DNA of 64,000 nt from Anseranas semipalmata (lineage: Eukaryota; Chordata; Aves; Anseriformes; Anseranatidae), in assembly GCA_013399115.1 (NCBI GenBank), contig VXAA01003832.1, positions 175,455 to 239,454 of the forward strand, given 5' to 3'. A program made the position numbers and the translations under genes. Below the pieces are notes generated by a model. It was given only the letters and a program-made list of their open reading frames with translations, searched no databases and was not told the origin of the DNA. Below, in pieces: positions 1-14,232 of the stretch (position 1 is its first letter; each line of letters begins with the position of its first letter).

Positions 1-3000
1 AGCCATGAAGAACAGTAGTTTATTTTTCAGTAGGATGGAGGGGGAGTCAAATGAACACATGTCTACAGCCCTAGACAGATTTTTGCAATAATTCAACTGT
101 CTCAGTAGATTTGAGAGTCATTTGAACTCACTGAGCATTTTAGAGAAACAGGGCAGAGTAAGACCAATTTACTGTAGACTGCAAAATAGCATAGTTGAGA
201 ACAGAACTGGGTGAATATTTTTTCAACTGTACCACATTTTCATAAATTATTGTTTAAATTTATTCATTCAAGAGAATTAACAAAACCCAGAGGGAACTAA
301 CTCTCAAATTGTTTTATAGTCATTTAATTGACCAGTTTAGATAACTTGGTTAAAAATAAGGGTTTAGATCACTCTGCCCTGTTAGCTTATTGGTAGCATT
401 CAGCCAAATTGTAAGCACATCTGAGAATTGTGTAGATTTCTGTTTTTGTTTGAAGGAGCTTCAGTTTCATAACAGAAGACATATAAGTAGATGTTCAAGT
501 AAATACAGTTGCTGAAGGACAAGATATAAATGGCTAAGGTTTTACGGCTAAATGCATATAGATGCATTAATTCCCTAGTTTTGGTATGTAGAATTGTTCA
601 AGAAAGTACCCAACTACACACTGTCCTAATAGCTTCTATGTAGCTTGAAATCCAAGGCAGCAATTTCCAATAGCTCACTGATCGTTGCAGCTTCTTCAGC
701 TATGGTTTTCTCCCAAGAGTTCACATTTACATCCCAGAAAAACAGAGGAGTTTTCAAGCAAGCCCACAAGGTCTCATTTCAGTCAAGTTGCGTCTGGTTG
801 AGGAGAGACAGTTCCAAAGCTTTAAAGTATTACTCACGCAGCAGTTCTTTTTCTTTTACCCCAACAGGGTTCAATCTCAAAGATTTGGAGCCTTTATTGG
901 AAGAAAGGCAATTCTCACACTATTCAAACATGTTGGGGAAAGAAAGATGCATCGGTTATATGTAGCCCATGTAGCCTCTGTAATAAAGCTAGTGATTTAG
1001 TTGCATTTTTCCACCTGAGAGCAAAGATTATTGCATATCTTTGTTTTAGTCTGTCCAGTTTGGGCAAAGAAGGACTCATACAGTATATTCCGATTGTTAC
1101 TCAAAACAAGATCACATATTTGGTCAGCTAAGTTCTGGCTTCTGTAGTAGAACAGAAGACAGCCTCAGTATCACAGTGTCAATAAAGTCCAGTAAAGACA
1201 GTCAAAATTTGGTATTCCTGTTCCACAGTAAACATCAATGTTGTGAGGCAGGAGGTTAGATCTCCTTTGCAAAAAGTAAGGGTGTAAATGTTTCTGAAAT
1301 AAAATCTAATCATTTACATTAAGAATTTACCTCTGTCTCCTGTGCAGGCATCTGAGCATTCAAAGTAGCAAAAATTTCCTATTATGTCAACAAAGTATTA
1401 TAAGATGACATTTTTTGGCTATTAATGAATGAGGCTTTGATTTGAAACAGAAAGACATTTAGTGCTTGTGCCCATTTTTTAAGTCTCTTCAGCTTCCATT
1501 TTTCATTTAAGATTGTTAATTATTCCTCGCACTGGCTGTGTAAAAGTGTATTTCATGTTTTTCATGTTCTTTGAATGTATGCTTTTACAGACTCATGCTG
1601 AAATTATTTCACATTTTCCCCTGCATCAGCAAGTTTTTTCTGGGTTTCAAAACCCCTTGACACTTTTATTATACATCTCTATTTTTTTTTAACTTTTTAA
1701 CTCAGTCTTAGATCCCTTAAACAAGATTAGTCAAGGATGACGTTGTGCCACTCGTTTATATTACCAGTCATTGGGTCTGCCTGCTAGCAAATTCTGTTTG
1801 CATTGTTGTTTTCCACAAAGAATGAGGAATTCTTCCTAATCTCCCACCTCTTCTCGTGTCTCCAGTTTATGTTTACATTGTTCATGACAAGTCTTGTTCA
1901 GTTTATGATTGCCACTGAATTACAACATTTAGCATCAAGACACTGCAGTGGGCACCGTTTACGAGACACTTAGAAAACTCCTTATATCAAAGTACATCAA
2001 CAAATGCACTCGTGGTATCTCTAGGTCAGTGACTTCCATGTTTTAAAAAACATTCAGTTCTAAAAACATATACAGGACAATACTCAGAATAAGGCAATTT
2101 AGAATTAAAGCATTTGTATTACATCTGGTATAAAGCATTGTGACATTTTACACACAAAAATTCAGGCACACTAAAACATGAGATAGTGTCACTTTAAGCT
2201 GGCTAACCAATAGATACCTTCTTCAGATGTCACTCGTTAAGAATCCTTAAATCAAGGAAAAACGGTATTCTCATTTCAGAAAAAATAACAGATGCTGGTG
2301 CTGAGCAAAGAAGAGTGATACTGTGTTGTGAATTTCCATACAAATACACCTGAAGCTTTTCCCTGTCACGGGTACAGCAAGCGAGCTAGCTTATCAGTTA
2401 TGCTATTTGTTCCACCTAAACCTCCAATTCAGTGTGTACTCCCTAACTGAGGTCCTGGTGACCTGCTCTTGCAACTAATTGTGATGGTGGCTACTCCAGG
2501 GGTGGGAGGAAGCTGGTCCTGAGACATCATGGGAGGATGCTCATTGAATGTGGACAGTGTCTGAAAATGTTCTTTGATTCAGTGACAGCTGTGCACAGGT
2601 CTCAGAGAACAGGTGGCAGTGACTTATGTGAGTGCTACAGGAGAACAAGACGCGTTGTAAGTGGAATTGCTTCTCGAAACAATAACTGCTTTGGGCATTA
2701 CTCAGCACTGTGAGAGATTCTGATTACTTTTGTGACTTCCTTGCCTCCAGGTTAGCCTGACACTGCTGCCACTTTCTTATTTGCTATGGCAACAGTCATG
2801 CTAAGCTTCGTGTCACCACAGGTCTAGGCTCTTAGGGCAAGTGTCAACCCCTCCAGTCTAAGCCACTGAAAATGTACAAGTTTGCCTAAGTCAGCAGTCT
2901 CCGCTCTCACTACGATCGCAGGGAAAATACTTCCCACGAGTGGTTCATCCCATCCTAAGTCAGGGCTCTAGGTGATAAATCATCTCCTGGAGGTGCTGCT

Positions 3001-3779
3001 TTCTCTTCACAGGGTGTGAAGGGAGCTTAGAGGAGCACAGAGACACCCAGATCTCAAATGCTGCAGCTCGACCAGAAGAATTCCCCTGGCACCCAAGCTC
3101 TGCCATGCAAGAAGAGGAAGGAAAAGTGCCAATGAACCAGTGCACGTGCCTAGGAGCTCAGGAAGGCGTGCTTTCTCCCAGGACCCTCCTCATCCCCAGA
3201 AATGTCCTCACAAAGACAGCAGGGTTGGAGATACCTGCCCTGGGTTCCACACAAGGAAAAGGCAAATTTAATTTCTATTGTGGGTTCCTATCCAAACACC
3301 TCTTAGCATGTTCCTGCCTACCCCTGTGTATCTTCCTCCTGCTGCCATCGCCCAGTGCATGACATGGGTGAGCTGATAACAAATCTCACCCTGCAGTGGA
3401 GCTCACGGCCCAGGGATTCACACCAGCAAACCTGACACAGCAGATGCTGGCTGACACAGTTTGTACCTTTCTGCCGTTCATCAGTGGAAATCTGGACAAC
3501 CACTCACTACGCTTTGCAGTGGTTTGCTCTTGAAGGTCACAATGTTCTGCAGTAACACACCATGAAAACTTCAGAAAGTTACTCAGCAAGCAAAAAAGAA
3601 CGTTTTAAAAACTATTTATTTGCTAGCAAAAAGAGAGTGCAATTAATCTGAAAACATATCAGACTGCAGACTAGTTTTTGGTTTGAAAACAGCTTGTCCA
3701 TTGACTGGACTTTCTAGACTACTTTAAACAAATATGTTTTGCAATATATCCCACTGTCTTTCCTAGATGGAGAGTTCAT
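1..3779. other. Unique AT-rich sequence, no gene recognised
   Basis: No repeat family, RNA gene or convincing exon is visible. The stretch from about 2430 to 3600 is less AT-rich than its surroundings and is open for short distances on both strands at once, which is what base composition alone gives. The longest open frame, 645-965 on the plus strand, has no recognisable domain and no splice signals that would support it. Confidence 0.6.
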
Positions 3780-3819
3780 AAATAAATAAACAAAACAAAC
3801 AAACAAACAAACAAAACAT
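3780..3819 (+). repeat. (AAAC)n microsatellite
   Basis: A short array of AAAC units preceded by AAAT units. Simple-sequence repeat with no coding meaning. Confidence 0.9.
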
Positions 3820-6800
3820 ATTTTAAATTAGTTTGACGCACAGCGATTGGATCCAGGCTAGAACTTTGCCCAGGACTTTTACTCAGCCACATTGCATGAA
3901 TGGAATAAAGTTCAGATCTAGGTATCCATGTCTCCGAGTTTTAGAGGTGTTAGTCAGACTCCTTCTCTGATTTTAATTAAATTGCCATGAGAAATTTCAG
4001 GGAGGGGGATGGAAGTCACTATATAAAGAGCTGTTTTAATCTGTGTTTCCAAGGCATTCCCTATCCTAGCCTGGTCTCATGCAGAGATAAAACCACTGAA
4101 TTGCTAAATACAAATATTTGTGGGCTTTCAAGATTCCTTGCTTTTTAGCCCAAACCTAACAGGAGAGAAAGCTAAGCAATGAGGTTGCAAGATTATCTTT
4201 TTTCTTTTTTTTCCACCCCAAAAAAATGTAAAGACTCATCTGTAAGCATCTACCCACAGCTAATGTTTCTGAAAACCAGATCTGGGTGAGTAATGCCAGA
4301 AAATTACTCCTTACACCAACATTAGGTAGTGGAGTTCCACAACACCCAAGTCCCCTAAGCCCAATTTATTTCCCTTCAGCCCATTGCTTTTCCCACCGTG
4401 TCCCTTCACATTCCTCTGAGCCACCAAATTGCTTGCTGCAGCTGCATGAGCGTATCCTTTCCTATGGGAAACATTCGTGTCTCTAGGAATCACCATAGCA
4501 GATCTTATGTCTCTCTCACCCTGTCCCAACATAATGAGAAGAAAGAAAAGCAATCGTCCACAGGCCGTCATTGCCCACGGTCATCTTTACTCATCATGAG
4601 ATCCCGAGTGGTCAGTGAACAGCTGGACGTAAATGAGAACAGCTCTGGGGAGCTTTGACTTCCATCCAAGATTGTCTTTGTCCCTGCCTTGCCAAAGGGA
4701 AAACACAAACGTGGTTTAAAGCACAACTCAGCTGGGCTCAAGAGTTGGCCAAAAGCTGTGCTGGGGTTGTGCAAGGGAGAGAAGACTCTGAACCAGGGTG
4801 TCTGCACTCCAAGTCTGCAGACTCCCCTGCAGCCAAAGTTCCTCCTGGTGTAACCAGAGCAAAGGCAAGGAGCAGATCTCACTTCCTACGCGCCAATTAG
4901 TAGTGACCTCCCTGCTGTAATGTACACAGCCCTCTCGCTGCACGGAAAGACAGTTCCTTGCGGGGACTGTTAAATTTATCCATTCTCATGACGTTTTGCT
5001 GCTTTTTACAGAAAACAACTTCCAGATGCTTAAATAAAGAACATTTAAATTCTTCCCTATATTACTTGCTAGTTCTGCTGCAATGTCAGCTGGTCGTACA
5101 TTCATGCTCAAGATGGGGCCACGGTCAGTTTTCTCGCAGTATTTGCTTGACAATGACCTAGTGAGACCGTGTGACACCACGCGGGCTGACAAGGGACCCA
5201 CACCAGGGAAAGGGCACTTTGGGAGGGTGCTGGCCTGTTGGATTTGTGAAATACATCGCCCATTTCTGTACACGCCCAGTGCACAGGGAAAGTTACACAT
5301 GTAAAAGTAATTTAATGGTCATAAGCAAAATACATTGAAGTCAAGCAGGCTTCCTGAGCATCCTCCTTCAGGTCTGCTTCCCACCCTCTCTCTCTTGAAA
5401 CAGCTTCCCACTGTTTGTTCAGAGGAGGTTCACAAGGGCATCTTTGACAACACTACTCTCACTTCATAAAATCCTGTTCCCCACTGCCTGCTATGGCTCT
5501 CTTACCTCCCTGACTGCATCTCCTGGTGCAGATCCAGCTACCAACTTAAACTCCATAAAAATTAACTTTGATTTTTTCCTCTCCAACCTCTCCATACACT
5601 CAACTTCCTCTGTCAGTGTGGCTGATTCCTCCACCTTCCCTGTCAATTGCTCAGGCCCATAACCTAAATATGATCTGTAACGCACCCTCTGCAGGTCATG
5701 ATCTTTCCCTGTCACCTCCAGTTTCAGAAATTTTTGAAGATTTAATCTTTCTTGCCCTGGTCTCATGTAAGCCTTTATCACATATGGGAATGTCTACAGA
5801 GAGGGAAAGTGTCGGGCAAGCGTTGACTCTCCAAGGCAGGTGGATACAAGCCAGCTGAAGCCTGAAAATCTTGTAATGGCATTAAAGTGATGCTATGCCC
5901 AAGCTAACAGGGTCTTCTGAGATATCTGAGAAACACATGTTCATTCCTGCCCAGACCCCTATAATAGGGTCTGCTGGACATCCTGGCGTGTCCTCCAGCC
6001 ACAGCACCATCCTCTACATCGTCCTCCTCCTCTCCATCAGGTGTGAAGGCTTTAATGTGGCTATCATGTCCTCCACCTTATCTCACGGCTCAGCAGCAGG
6101 AGTCTTTGAAATGATGAGTCAGTCCCATCCCTCTCGCCAGCAGAAAATGTGAGACCGGCTTGGAAAGCATGAAATTAATCATTGGTTTTACAGCCGTCTT
6201 CTTGCTGCTTTGGACCTCGCAACCATGGAGAATTGAGGCTCATTCACTAATCTGTGCCAGACAGAGGGGTTTGCAGCAGACTGCTGGCTCAAGGTTTTGC
6301 TACTTAAGACCAAAGTTTTAATTAATTTAGGAAGCAAACAATTTGTTTAATATATATTATTAAATTTGTATTATTAAATTTAACACCAAACTGTGCATAT
6401 AACATGCAAGCAGCCATTCTGACCCACTAGAAACTTGTTAAACTACAAGATTTGGAGACTTCTTAGGTCAAACAGCTAACCAGACCACCTCAGTAACCGG
6501 CACGGATGCTAAAAATGATGGGAAGTTTCAGTGGCCCTGTTGTATTCTTCTTGAAGGATTAATGGAAACTGCTTTATTTGCTTATTAATAGCTCCCACAA
6601 GTTTCAAGATTGTTAAGAAGAGTACAGCTTCTTTTTCTGTCTCCTGTCTCCCTCCCTGTTCTAGCAAGCACACGCACACCGGGCTGAGCAAGGGGCTATC
6701 TCTGAATCTGTGCTGCGGTATCAAGTTGCAGTAAGCTTGCAGCTTGGCTGCAAGTTCAAGCTGGAACCAGATGACTTACTTCACTACAGTTTCTCATGAC

Positions 6801-7321
6801 ATCTCAGTAATTAATGTCCCAGATCTCACTCCGTCTCCTCTCCAAGGAGAGCAGCTCTTATTTAATTGCCTCATAATGTATACTCAAAATGAATACTTGC
6901 CTAATTGTCCCTAGACAGATGCTTGGATGAACGCCTGTGAGAAAGCATATAGGCTCTAACACTGAATAGAGGCCCACAAAGCACAATAAAGCAAAAACTT
7001 ATAACTTTTTGTTACTCTTTAATCCACCAAAACAACAAAATTGAGTTTTTAACATACTCTAGAGTAACAAATTCAGAATAAAAATTTTCTATATGCTGTT
7101 TCCTCACCTCTTCAGCTATACAGAATAAGACCTTGAGGAAGATTTCTTTAATGCAACAACTTAAATAGGAAAGGATAGATCTTTGAAGCACAGTGTGATG
7201 CCTGAGCTGTGCTACTGCATTTTGTGGAATGGCATTGACAAAATCTTGTGATAGTCTGCATGGACACTGTAAAATACCTACAGATCCATGTCTTCACCTC
7301 CACCTTCCATCTCTCCACCAA
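3820..7321. other. Unique sequence, no gene recognised
   Basis: Mixed-composition unique DNA. Several frames of 60-100 codons overlap each other on opposite strands at 4286-4943, 4986-5304 and 5444-5858. None has a recognisable domain, and antisense pairs like these usually reflect stop-poor composition rather than genes. A strong plus-strand donor (TGG|GTGAGT) lies at 4287 with an acceptor about 26 bases upstream, but the implied exon is too short to judge. Confidence 0.55.
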
Positions 7322-7463
7322 ACCTATTGGAGTTTAAGAAGCGTTTGGACTGTGCTCTTAGTCATACGGTCTGAATTTTGGGGCAGACCTGTGTAGAGCC
7401 AGGAGCTGGATTCGATGACCCTTATGGGTCCCTTCCAACTTGGGATATTCTATGATTCTATGA
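7322..7463 (+). mobile_element. CR1 LINE, 3' end only (plus)
   Basis: A severely 5'-truncated CR1 copy of about 140 bp. It carries the typical final segment (GAGTTTAAGAAGCG, then GGATTCGATGACCC and GGGTCCCTTCCAACTTGG) and ends in the CR1 3' octamer repeat ATTCTATGATTCTATGA at 7447-7463. CR1 elements end in such short repeats rather than poly(A), and 5' truncation is the norm. No coding part of ORF2 remains. Confidence 0.93.
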
Positions 7464-10278
7464 TCTTGGTAGGAGCTACCCTGTACACCCTGTTGCACAG
7501 GTAGTCAAGCACCAGTGGAATGGACACATCAGCAGAGCCGCATATGAAAAGCCCAGGTTGATTCTGATATTACTTACTGCATCACTATTTGTGTTCTCTC
7601 TGAGATTGCAGGTGGTGCTTTCAGAGGTAGATATGAAGCCTGAAACGATCACAAACTTCAGGATAAGGAACACCTACTCCTGTTATAATTCAGCCTGCTG
7701 TTATTTATAGGTTTTAACAAGCCAGTAAAAGAGCAAAAGCCCTAAGTGAGGTAATTTACTAACATTTGATATCTGTGGTAACAGTGATGTTTCATCAATA
7801 ACCCGTGCCAGCAGTGTGGCCACAATGTGCAAATAAAGAATTTATTCATGGAAATCACTCTGTAAATGAAGACCTTGTGAACACAAAGGGTTACATTTAA
7901 GTGTTCAACATTCAGTGATGTTGAAAATTATTCAAAAACAGGACTTGACATCACTGGTTCTAAGTATTACCCAAGCTCAGAGGCTCAAGACCTTCTTCTA
8001 GTCAATAGGCTGTAAGATTCACTATCTCTAGGTATCTTAATTTGTTCAAATTGCTAATGGTGCTTCCATCAATTCTGTGCTACAAAAGGTCCTTCTGGAC
8101 TGACTTCTCTCTGTCTTTAAGATAGGACCTTCCATCAGTCATACTCAAAACACAGACCCAAGTCCATCCCTGCCCCCTATTCTATTATTTTGCAGTTGTG
8201 GGCACAAACTTTCGTTAAAACACTTGATTTAAAATGCAGGATCAGGCTAAACACCATGATTAAGTGTTCTTTATTTACAGTTTTTAGCCAAGTAAGGAAA
8301 ACAAAAATTTACAGTTTCATTGGAATTCTTTGAATACTTTTTCCTAACAGAACAACTGAATTTTTCACTTAACAAACTATATTTTGCTTACTTGCTTCCT
8401 TGCGGGGTGTGTGTGGGGGGGGCGTGTTAAATTAAATACTGATAAAGCTGCTGTTTAAGCTAAAACAAAATTTGATCTTTCATTTCACCTAAAATATTAA
8501 AATATGTCCAGGTCAACTCAGCTCCCCCTAGAAATTTCGGCAACAGCTTCTCAGGCCAGCTGCAGAAACGAAAGTCAATTATTCTCACAGTTCTTCACAG
8601 CAGAACTCATCCCAAATTGCATTTCCATCTCACAGCCACGTGTCCTATGGAGATGGCAGGACACACACAGAGAATTATAAGATTGCCCTAGCTGATCCCT
8701 TCACATCACTAGATGGATGACATAGTTCAGCACAGCAGACGCTGAATCATAAAAATGGACAGAGTTTGGTTGTACTGTTCCAAGTCTACAACAAGAGAGA
8801 AATACAGACAACAGGAAAAAGCAGATTCAGCCCAAGGCTTGATGCATGGCCCAGATTCTGATTTTGACTGTTGACACACTTGCAGCCACTGCTGAAGCTG
8901 AGACATGACACACCTGAATTGCCACAGGACAACAGTTTAGGGTGCTGCTGCAGAGCAGAAATCAGACTCTCTTAAACTGAAAACATTACTAAATGTCATA
9001 AAAAAATCTAACAGGTTTGTTGTTTTTTTTTTCTTTTTATGCTGCATTTCTTTTTATGCTGCATTCATATTCCCATATCATACAGTTGAAATAAATCCGA
9101 TAAAAGGTAAGGGTTTTTTTTAGCATGTCCTTGGTAACTTTTCAAAGAATAAAGTCTGGGCCTAATATTTAACAAGAAAACAAAATTACTTGGCAAAGCA
9201 GCCTTTTAAAAATGGAGTAAAACACATAAATTAAAAGATTTGTTGGTCATTCAAGTGGCAGAAATATTATCCTGTCTGCAGTCTGTTATGAGATATTACA
9301 TATGTTGTAGTGGGAGTCAAACAAATTTAAAGAACAAAGTGTGTAATTTCATTTACTTTAAAATGCAGTTCATGTAGAGTACACATGTATTATACGCTTA
9401 TTGTGATGTTAAATGCTAGAAATCAGCTGTTGCTGTAACTTGGAAAGGTAGGGGTGGAGAGCGTTTTCTCTGCCCCCCAAAATGAGCATTTAGGCAGACA
9501 TTTCTATTGTAGTTGTTTCTATGTACACTGGGAGTTTACAAGAAAACCTCAACCATTCCCTCAGCAAAGAATTCAAAACAATATATGAATACCCAAACCA
9601 TACTTCCTAAATATTAACATCCTGATGTGAACAAAAACATGCTGAGCACTCTGGACTGGAGAACAGAGATGCTTTTATTTCTTAATACGGAAGATATATT
9701 TGATGCTGACTCCATAATGCTGGTCTGTCTCTATTTTGCCTTTATCCCAGCATCAGATCACCATATCATCAAAAAATTACTATTGAATTTTTTTAAAGAA
9801 AATGGTATGGCCAGGAAAGAGGTCCTTCCAGATCAAACCAGTTTAGATGGCCTTTATTTTTTCTCCAGAACAGTTTAGTTTTAGAGCTTTGTCTGAAAAG
9901 TCAATTCCCTATAGGAACTGGAAGAAATATTTTGCTTCGTAAAGCATGAGAATAATGCAGAGCAAGAAAACCTCAGATCCCTATATTGGCAGTTTGTCAA
10001 TGAAGACATTGCTAGCAACCATTACAGGAAAAGAAGAGAAAGGAAAAATTTAAATGTGGTGATGAAATCTTGGCCCTAATGATATGTCTGGAAAGTTGCA
10101 TGTGGCATGCCAGAATGCTACCTTAGATCACCATAAAGGCACATCAAATTTTTATGTCACTTTCCTGAACAGTAATTATGATTTTGGTTCTGTTTTCATT
10201 AAAAACACAATTTAGTATGAAATTTACACTCCTTCAAGCAAAATAAAAACACTGGATTTTATTTCAAGTCAGCTGTCA
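7464..10278. other. Unique sequence with a small tandem duplication
   Basis: No gene seen. A 17-bp unit (TTTCTTTTTATGCTGCA) occurs twice in tandem at 9030-9063, right after a T run. A short GT-rich/G-rich patch lies at 8405-8424. A minus-strand open frame at 7476-7673 has no recognisable features. Confidence 0.6.
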
Positions 10279-10366
10279 CACAGAATCACAGGATGGCAGA
10301 GGTTGGAAGGGACCTCTGGAGACTGTCTTGTCCAATGCTCCTGCTCAAGCAGGGTCACCTAAAACA
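10279..10366 (-). mobile_element. CR1 LINE, short 3' end (minus)
   Basis: The plus strand reads CACAGAATCACAGGATGG followed by GGTTGGAAGGGACCTCTGGAG, which is the reverse complement of a CR1 3' terminus. Only about 85 bp can be traced before similarity fades near 10366, so this is a deeply truncated copy. Confidence 0.85.
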
Positions 10367-12172
10367 TGTTGCACATTATCTTTTAAGAAACAAAGAAAAT
10401 CACATTTTTAATTTCAGAGCAAGTAGCAGCAATTGTAATGTTGTGTACATTAAAAAATGCTGTTGCATAGTAAATTACTGTAAGCACGGTAACCTTGCAA
10501 ATTAGGAAACAGAAATCTGTTCTACGATAAGAGAGATTTTGCAAAGCTGCTGGGTTTTGGTACCTTACCTCTACATGAGAACTACGCTTCTTGGTCTTCT
10601 ATGATGCTAAGTTTTATCATAGAGGAATGAATATTAGCAAAAGGTGCTATTTTTTTTTTATTTAGTTGCCCAGAAGTAGATTTTTTAGATCATTTAAATT
10701 ATCTAAACTCAGATTTAGACTTTGATTCCTCCATTCTGAAGTTCTCTAAAAGAAATTAGAAGCTTAAAGTTTTTAAATTAAAAAGATAGGATAGATATGC
10801 CAGCCATTTTCTCTCTCTTTCTCTCTCTCCTGAAGCATGTAGGTTCTGCCAGCTTTCTTCGCTGCAACAAGAGCTCCTTCTTCCTTTTATTTGATATGCA
10901 CTGCCAAAATTGGTGACCTGCTAGGGATGCAGTGGAGGAGCTCTGCACTCAGACCCTCAGATAAATCAGGAGAAATTCCACTGCCTTGATTTGAAATGCG
11001 CCTCCAGCAGAAAACCAGCAGGACAGTCCAGGAGTTTGGGAACTTCAGTAATATATCACAAGATGAAATAAATGCAACTAGATCCTGAAGCAGTTTCAAC
11101 TCATTGAAGAGGGTGGAACTGGAGACTTTAAAGTTGCTGTTGTTCTGGAACCATTTCTCTGCTAAACTAAAATATTTACAGTGCACAGTAGTAAGCTGCA
11201 GACATTACAGATCCCTAAAGATCTTTCTTAAAATAAAATTCCACAGCACACACAAATCATTTGTTTCACAACACAGATACTCCAGCACAATTCAGTCTGG
11301 AACATTCTACAACTTTTGCTTTATTTTCTACTTTAAAATATTTAATTTAATTGGAAATTAAATTAAAAATAAAATAAAAATAAAAATAAATAANTGGAAA
11401 TTCTTGTAATCTTTCCCACTTTTTTCCTCATTTAGCTCTGATTTTTATGCACACTTGAGGAAATCCCCTATCTTTTGCTGGTAGTCTGTACATTTTGCTG
11501 AAGGCAAATGCCCCCTGACCCTGATGTGCAAAGACTTTGCAGCCAGAGTCTATGGGCCACCACAACTAACTGGAATTTCTGTGAGCCATTAACACAGTAC
11601 AAAACCCATACACTAATCCCCTTATAGAGATGATGTTTTTTCATCATTACAGAGCTTTGAATTAAGTCTACCTAAAATAACTATATCTGCCTTCACACTA
11701 TATAAAGTTATTATTTCATTTGGAAAATGACCTGTCCTTTTCTCAGACTTTGAAAACACTCATGTTGTTGCAAATACCACAGAACTCTGATATTGATGTC
11801 ATAAAACAGTGAAACAAATACTGTGAGCAAACAGTGAGCAAAACCATTATTGTATTTTTACTGTTTGATATATATTTAATATTTTAATAGATACTTCTTC
11901 ACAGGAAACACCAGACAAGGTCCAGATATAACTGTAACAGAAGCAGAGACTACGTTACAAATGTACGGTGTTTGGCAGTAAAGACTTTTCAAGAAAACCT
12001 CCAAACAAGTAACTCAAGAATGGCAGAAAGGGCCAGAAGAAAACAGGAAAAAAAAAAATAAGATAAATAAAGGCAAATTGATTTCAGTTTGTTGAGATGA
12101 GAGAACAGCATGAAGAATTTCAGGGGATTTGAGAAAACTATAGCTATATAGTTTTATATACAAAAAATATAA
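10367..12172. other. Unique AT-rich sequence with (AAAAT)-like tract and a single N
   Basis: No gene recognised. An A/T-rich simple tract at 11355-11393 ends in a single N at 11394. The octamer TGGAAATT occurs on both sides of this tract, suggesting an overlap join. The 99-codon minus-strand frame at 10887-11186 has no recognisable domain. A minus-strand donor-like GAG|GTAAGG lies near 10571 without a convincing acceptor partner. Confidence 0.55.
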
Positions 12173-12214
12173 GATGAAAGACATGCAAACAGGCATGATG
12201 AAAGACATGCAAAC
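12173..12214 (+). repeat. Tandem duplication, period 24
   Basis: An 18-base string, GATGAAAGACATGCAAAC, occurs at 12173-12190 and again at 12197-12214. Two copies only. Confidence 0.9.
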
Positions 12215-12494
12215 AATATGCATTGCAAGAAATAATGTCCTTTACAGTAAGAAAAACATTCATAAAAAATGCTAGTGACACTATGTGCAAGTATTTTGTG
12301 AAATGTTCAGGGACAGATGTGGGTTTTTAAGGATATATAAAGCATATGTGCATAAAATAATACCAAAGGGATCATAGAGTCACTCAGTAAATCAGTGGGG
12401 TACTTGTCTGCAACTCTGGCTACTGTAAAAGAGATGCTGTAACAATAGAAGGGTCTCAAAAGAATGGCATAACAACATGAAAAGACTTCCATAA

Positions 12495-12647
12495 GGGAAA
12501 AAGAAAAGAAAAGAAAAGAAAAGAAAAGAAAAGAAAAGAAAAGAAAAGAAAAGAAAAGAAAAGAAAAGAAAAGAAAAGAAAAGAAAAGAGAAAAAGAGAA
12601 AAAGAAAAAAGAAAAGAAAAGAGAATAAAAGGAAAAAAAAAGAAAAT
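12495..12647 (+). repeat. (AAAAG)n pentanucleotide microsatellite
   Basis: About 90 bp of perfect AAAAG units followed by about 55 bp of interrupted purine sequence. All purine on the plus strand. The long Phe/Ser/Leu-rich open frames on the minus strand here are artefacts of this repeat. Confidence 0.97.
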
Positions 12648-13893
12648 ATTTGGTAGTTCACAGAGGATACTCATAAGAGAAGAAATGATAGCCACGTTTC
12701 AGAACTACAGTGACTGAGAACATCACTGCTTTGTGATTTCTCAAAATAATTACAAAAACAAGAGCCTATTCAATGACAAAACTGTAGCTTATTAAGGGGA
12801 AAACACATTCCTTTAGTCAAGAAAATAATAAAGCTGTAAAATTCATTATCATAAAGTTTCATTGCAGCCCAAAACATACTGCAGGTACAAAATGCATAAG
12901 ACTTCCCATAAATAACCCATAACGACTTCTGTGGATATACAAAACATTTTAAGAGTTCTACACCCTAGTCTCCACAACACCCTGCACGGTCATTAGCAGC
13001 TTGAGTTAACTGAATTAAAAATTAGAAATGACTAGAATTTCTCACTGTTCTGTTGAATCACCTGAAAACGACCTCATCAGCAACAAGACAGCATCCACCA
13101 GCTACATATAATTTGCCACCACCCCGCTGATTTGTGGCCAACGACACAGATGAACCCATGATATTACTCCTAGAAAGCTGCTAGCTCAGTCATCGGAACA
13201 TTTCCCATGTCCCCACTTTTACAAGAAAAATTATTATCTTGTACCATGCACTATCACCCTGCACAGGGAGGTCCACAGCATCTCTCTTTAGCCCAGCCCA
13301 GCCGTCAGCTCCCACCACAGCCAGTGCCATACTACAGACACAGCCCAGTGCCACCACCACTGCTCTTTTCTACCCCTCCTTTCCAACAAGTGCTATGAGC
13401 ATTGAATTAATACTTCAGTATTTTCACTGTATGTATCTTTACTGGTGCACCTACAAATCAGGGCTCTGAATCAGAACCACTTTTAGTGGTGGTTAATGCA
13501 GTGCACAGCTAATTCCATATCTCTACATGAACAACATAGGTACTTAAGTTTAGATGGATGGTTAAGAACACAGCTGACCCCAGGTCTTCTTCATTATAAT
13601 TTTTCAGGCAAAATATTACATATTTACAACACATTAGAATGAATATGGTAATGGAAACATCTATCTTCTGGGTTAGAACTAAAGATAGTAAGTAGTGATG
13701 CTCAACGTTCAACATAACCAAGTGAATAATTTAAAATGAGCACTATATGTGGAAATTAATTTGAGAAATAAAATCATTAGATTAATCAATTTATCCTCAT
13801 TTTGTGAATTTTATGAATTAGAAACTGCCCAATTTTAAAATCTATAATTATGCGATAAATTATAATTTCTCTTTTATCTTCTTTATATATATG
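12648..13893. other. Unique sequence, no gene recognised
   Basis: AT-rich unique DNA. The somewhat GC-richer patch at 13207-13398 is open in two plus-strand frames and is proline-rich in one, with no recognisable domain or splice signals. Confidence 0.6.
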
Positions 13894-14232
13894 AATCACA
13901 GAATCACAGAATGGGTTGGGTTGGAAGGGACCTTAAAGTCCATCTGGTTCCAACTCCCTGCCACGGGCAGGGACACCTTCCACTAGAGCAGGTTGCCCAA
14001 AGCCCCATCCAGCCTGGCCTTGAACACTTCCACAGATGGGGCATCCACAGCTTCTCTGGGCAACCTGTTCCAGTGCCTCACTGCTCTCTGAGCAAATAAT
14101 TTCTTCCTAATATCTAATCCAAATCTACACTTTTTTAGTTTAAAACCATTCCCCCTTGTCTTATCACTACACTCCCTGACAAAGAGTCCCTCCCCAGCTT
14201 TCCTGTAGGCCGTCTTTAGGTACTGGATTGTT
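13894..14232 (-). mobile_element. CR1 LINE, 3' end plus C-terminal coding tail (minus)
   Basis: On the minus strand this reads as the last ~340 bp of a CR1: the C-terminal ORF2 stretch (GTAGTGATAAGACAAGGGG, ATTAGGAAGAAATTATTTGC, then GCACTGGAACAGGTTGCCCA) and the 3' tail, ending in TTCTGTGATTCTGTGATT. The minus-strand frame 13983-14237 still reads through the C-terminal part of ORF2 without a stop (peptide includes [20 protein letters not shown]). Otherwise an ordinary 5'-truncated insertion. Confidence 0.95.

Noticed and set aside
5444..5858. Overlapping 96-codon frames on both strands
   Set aside because: Antisense overlap and no recognisable domain or splice sites.
12392..12695. Phe/Leu/Ser-rich minus-strand frames
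   Set aside because: Translations of the AAAAG microsatellite.
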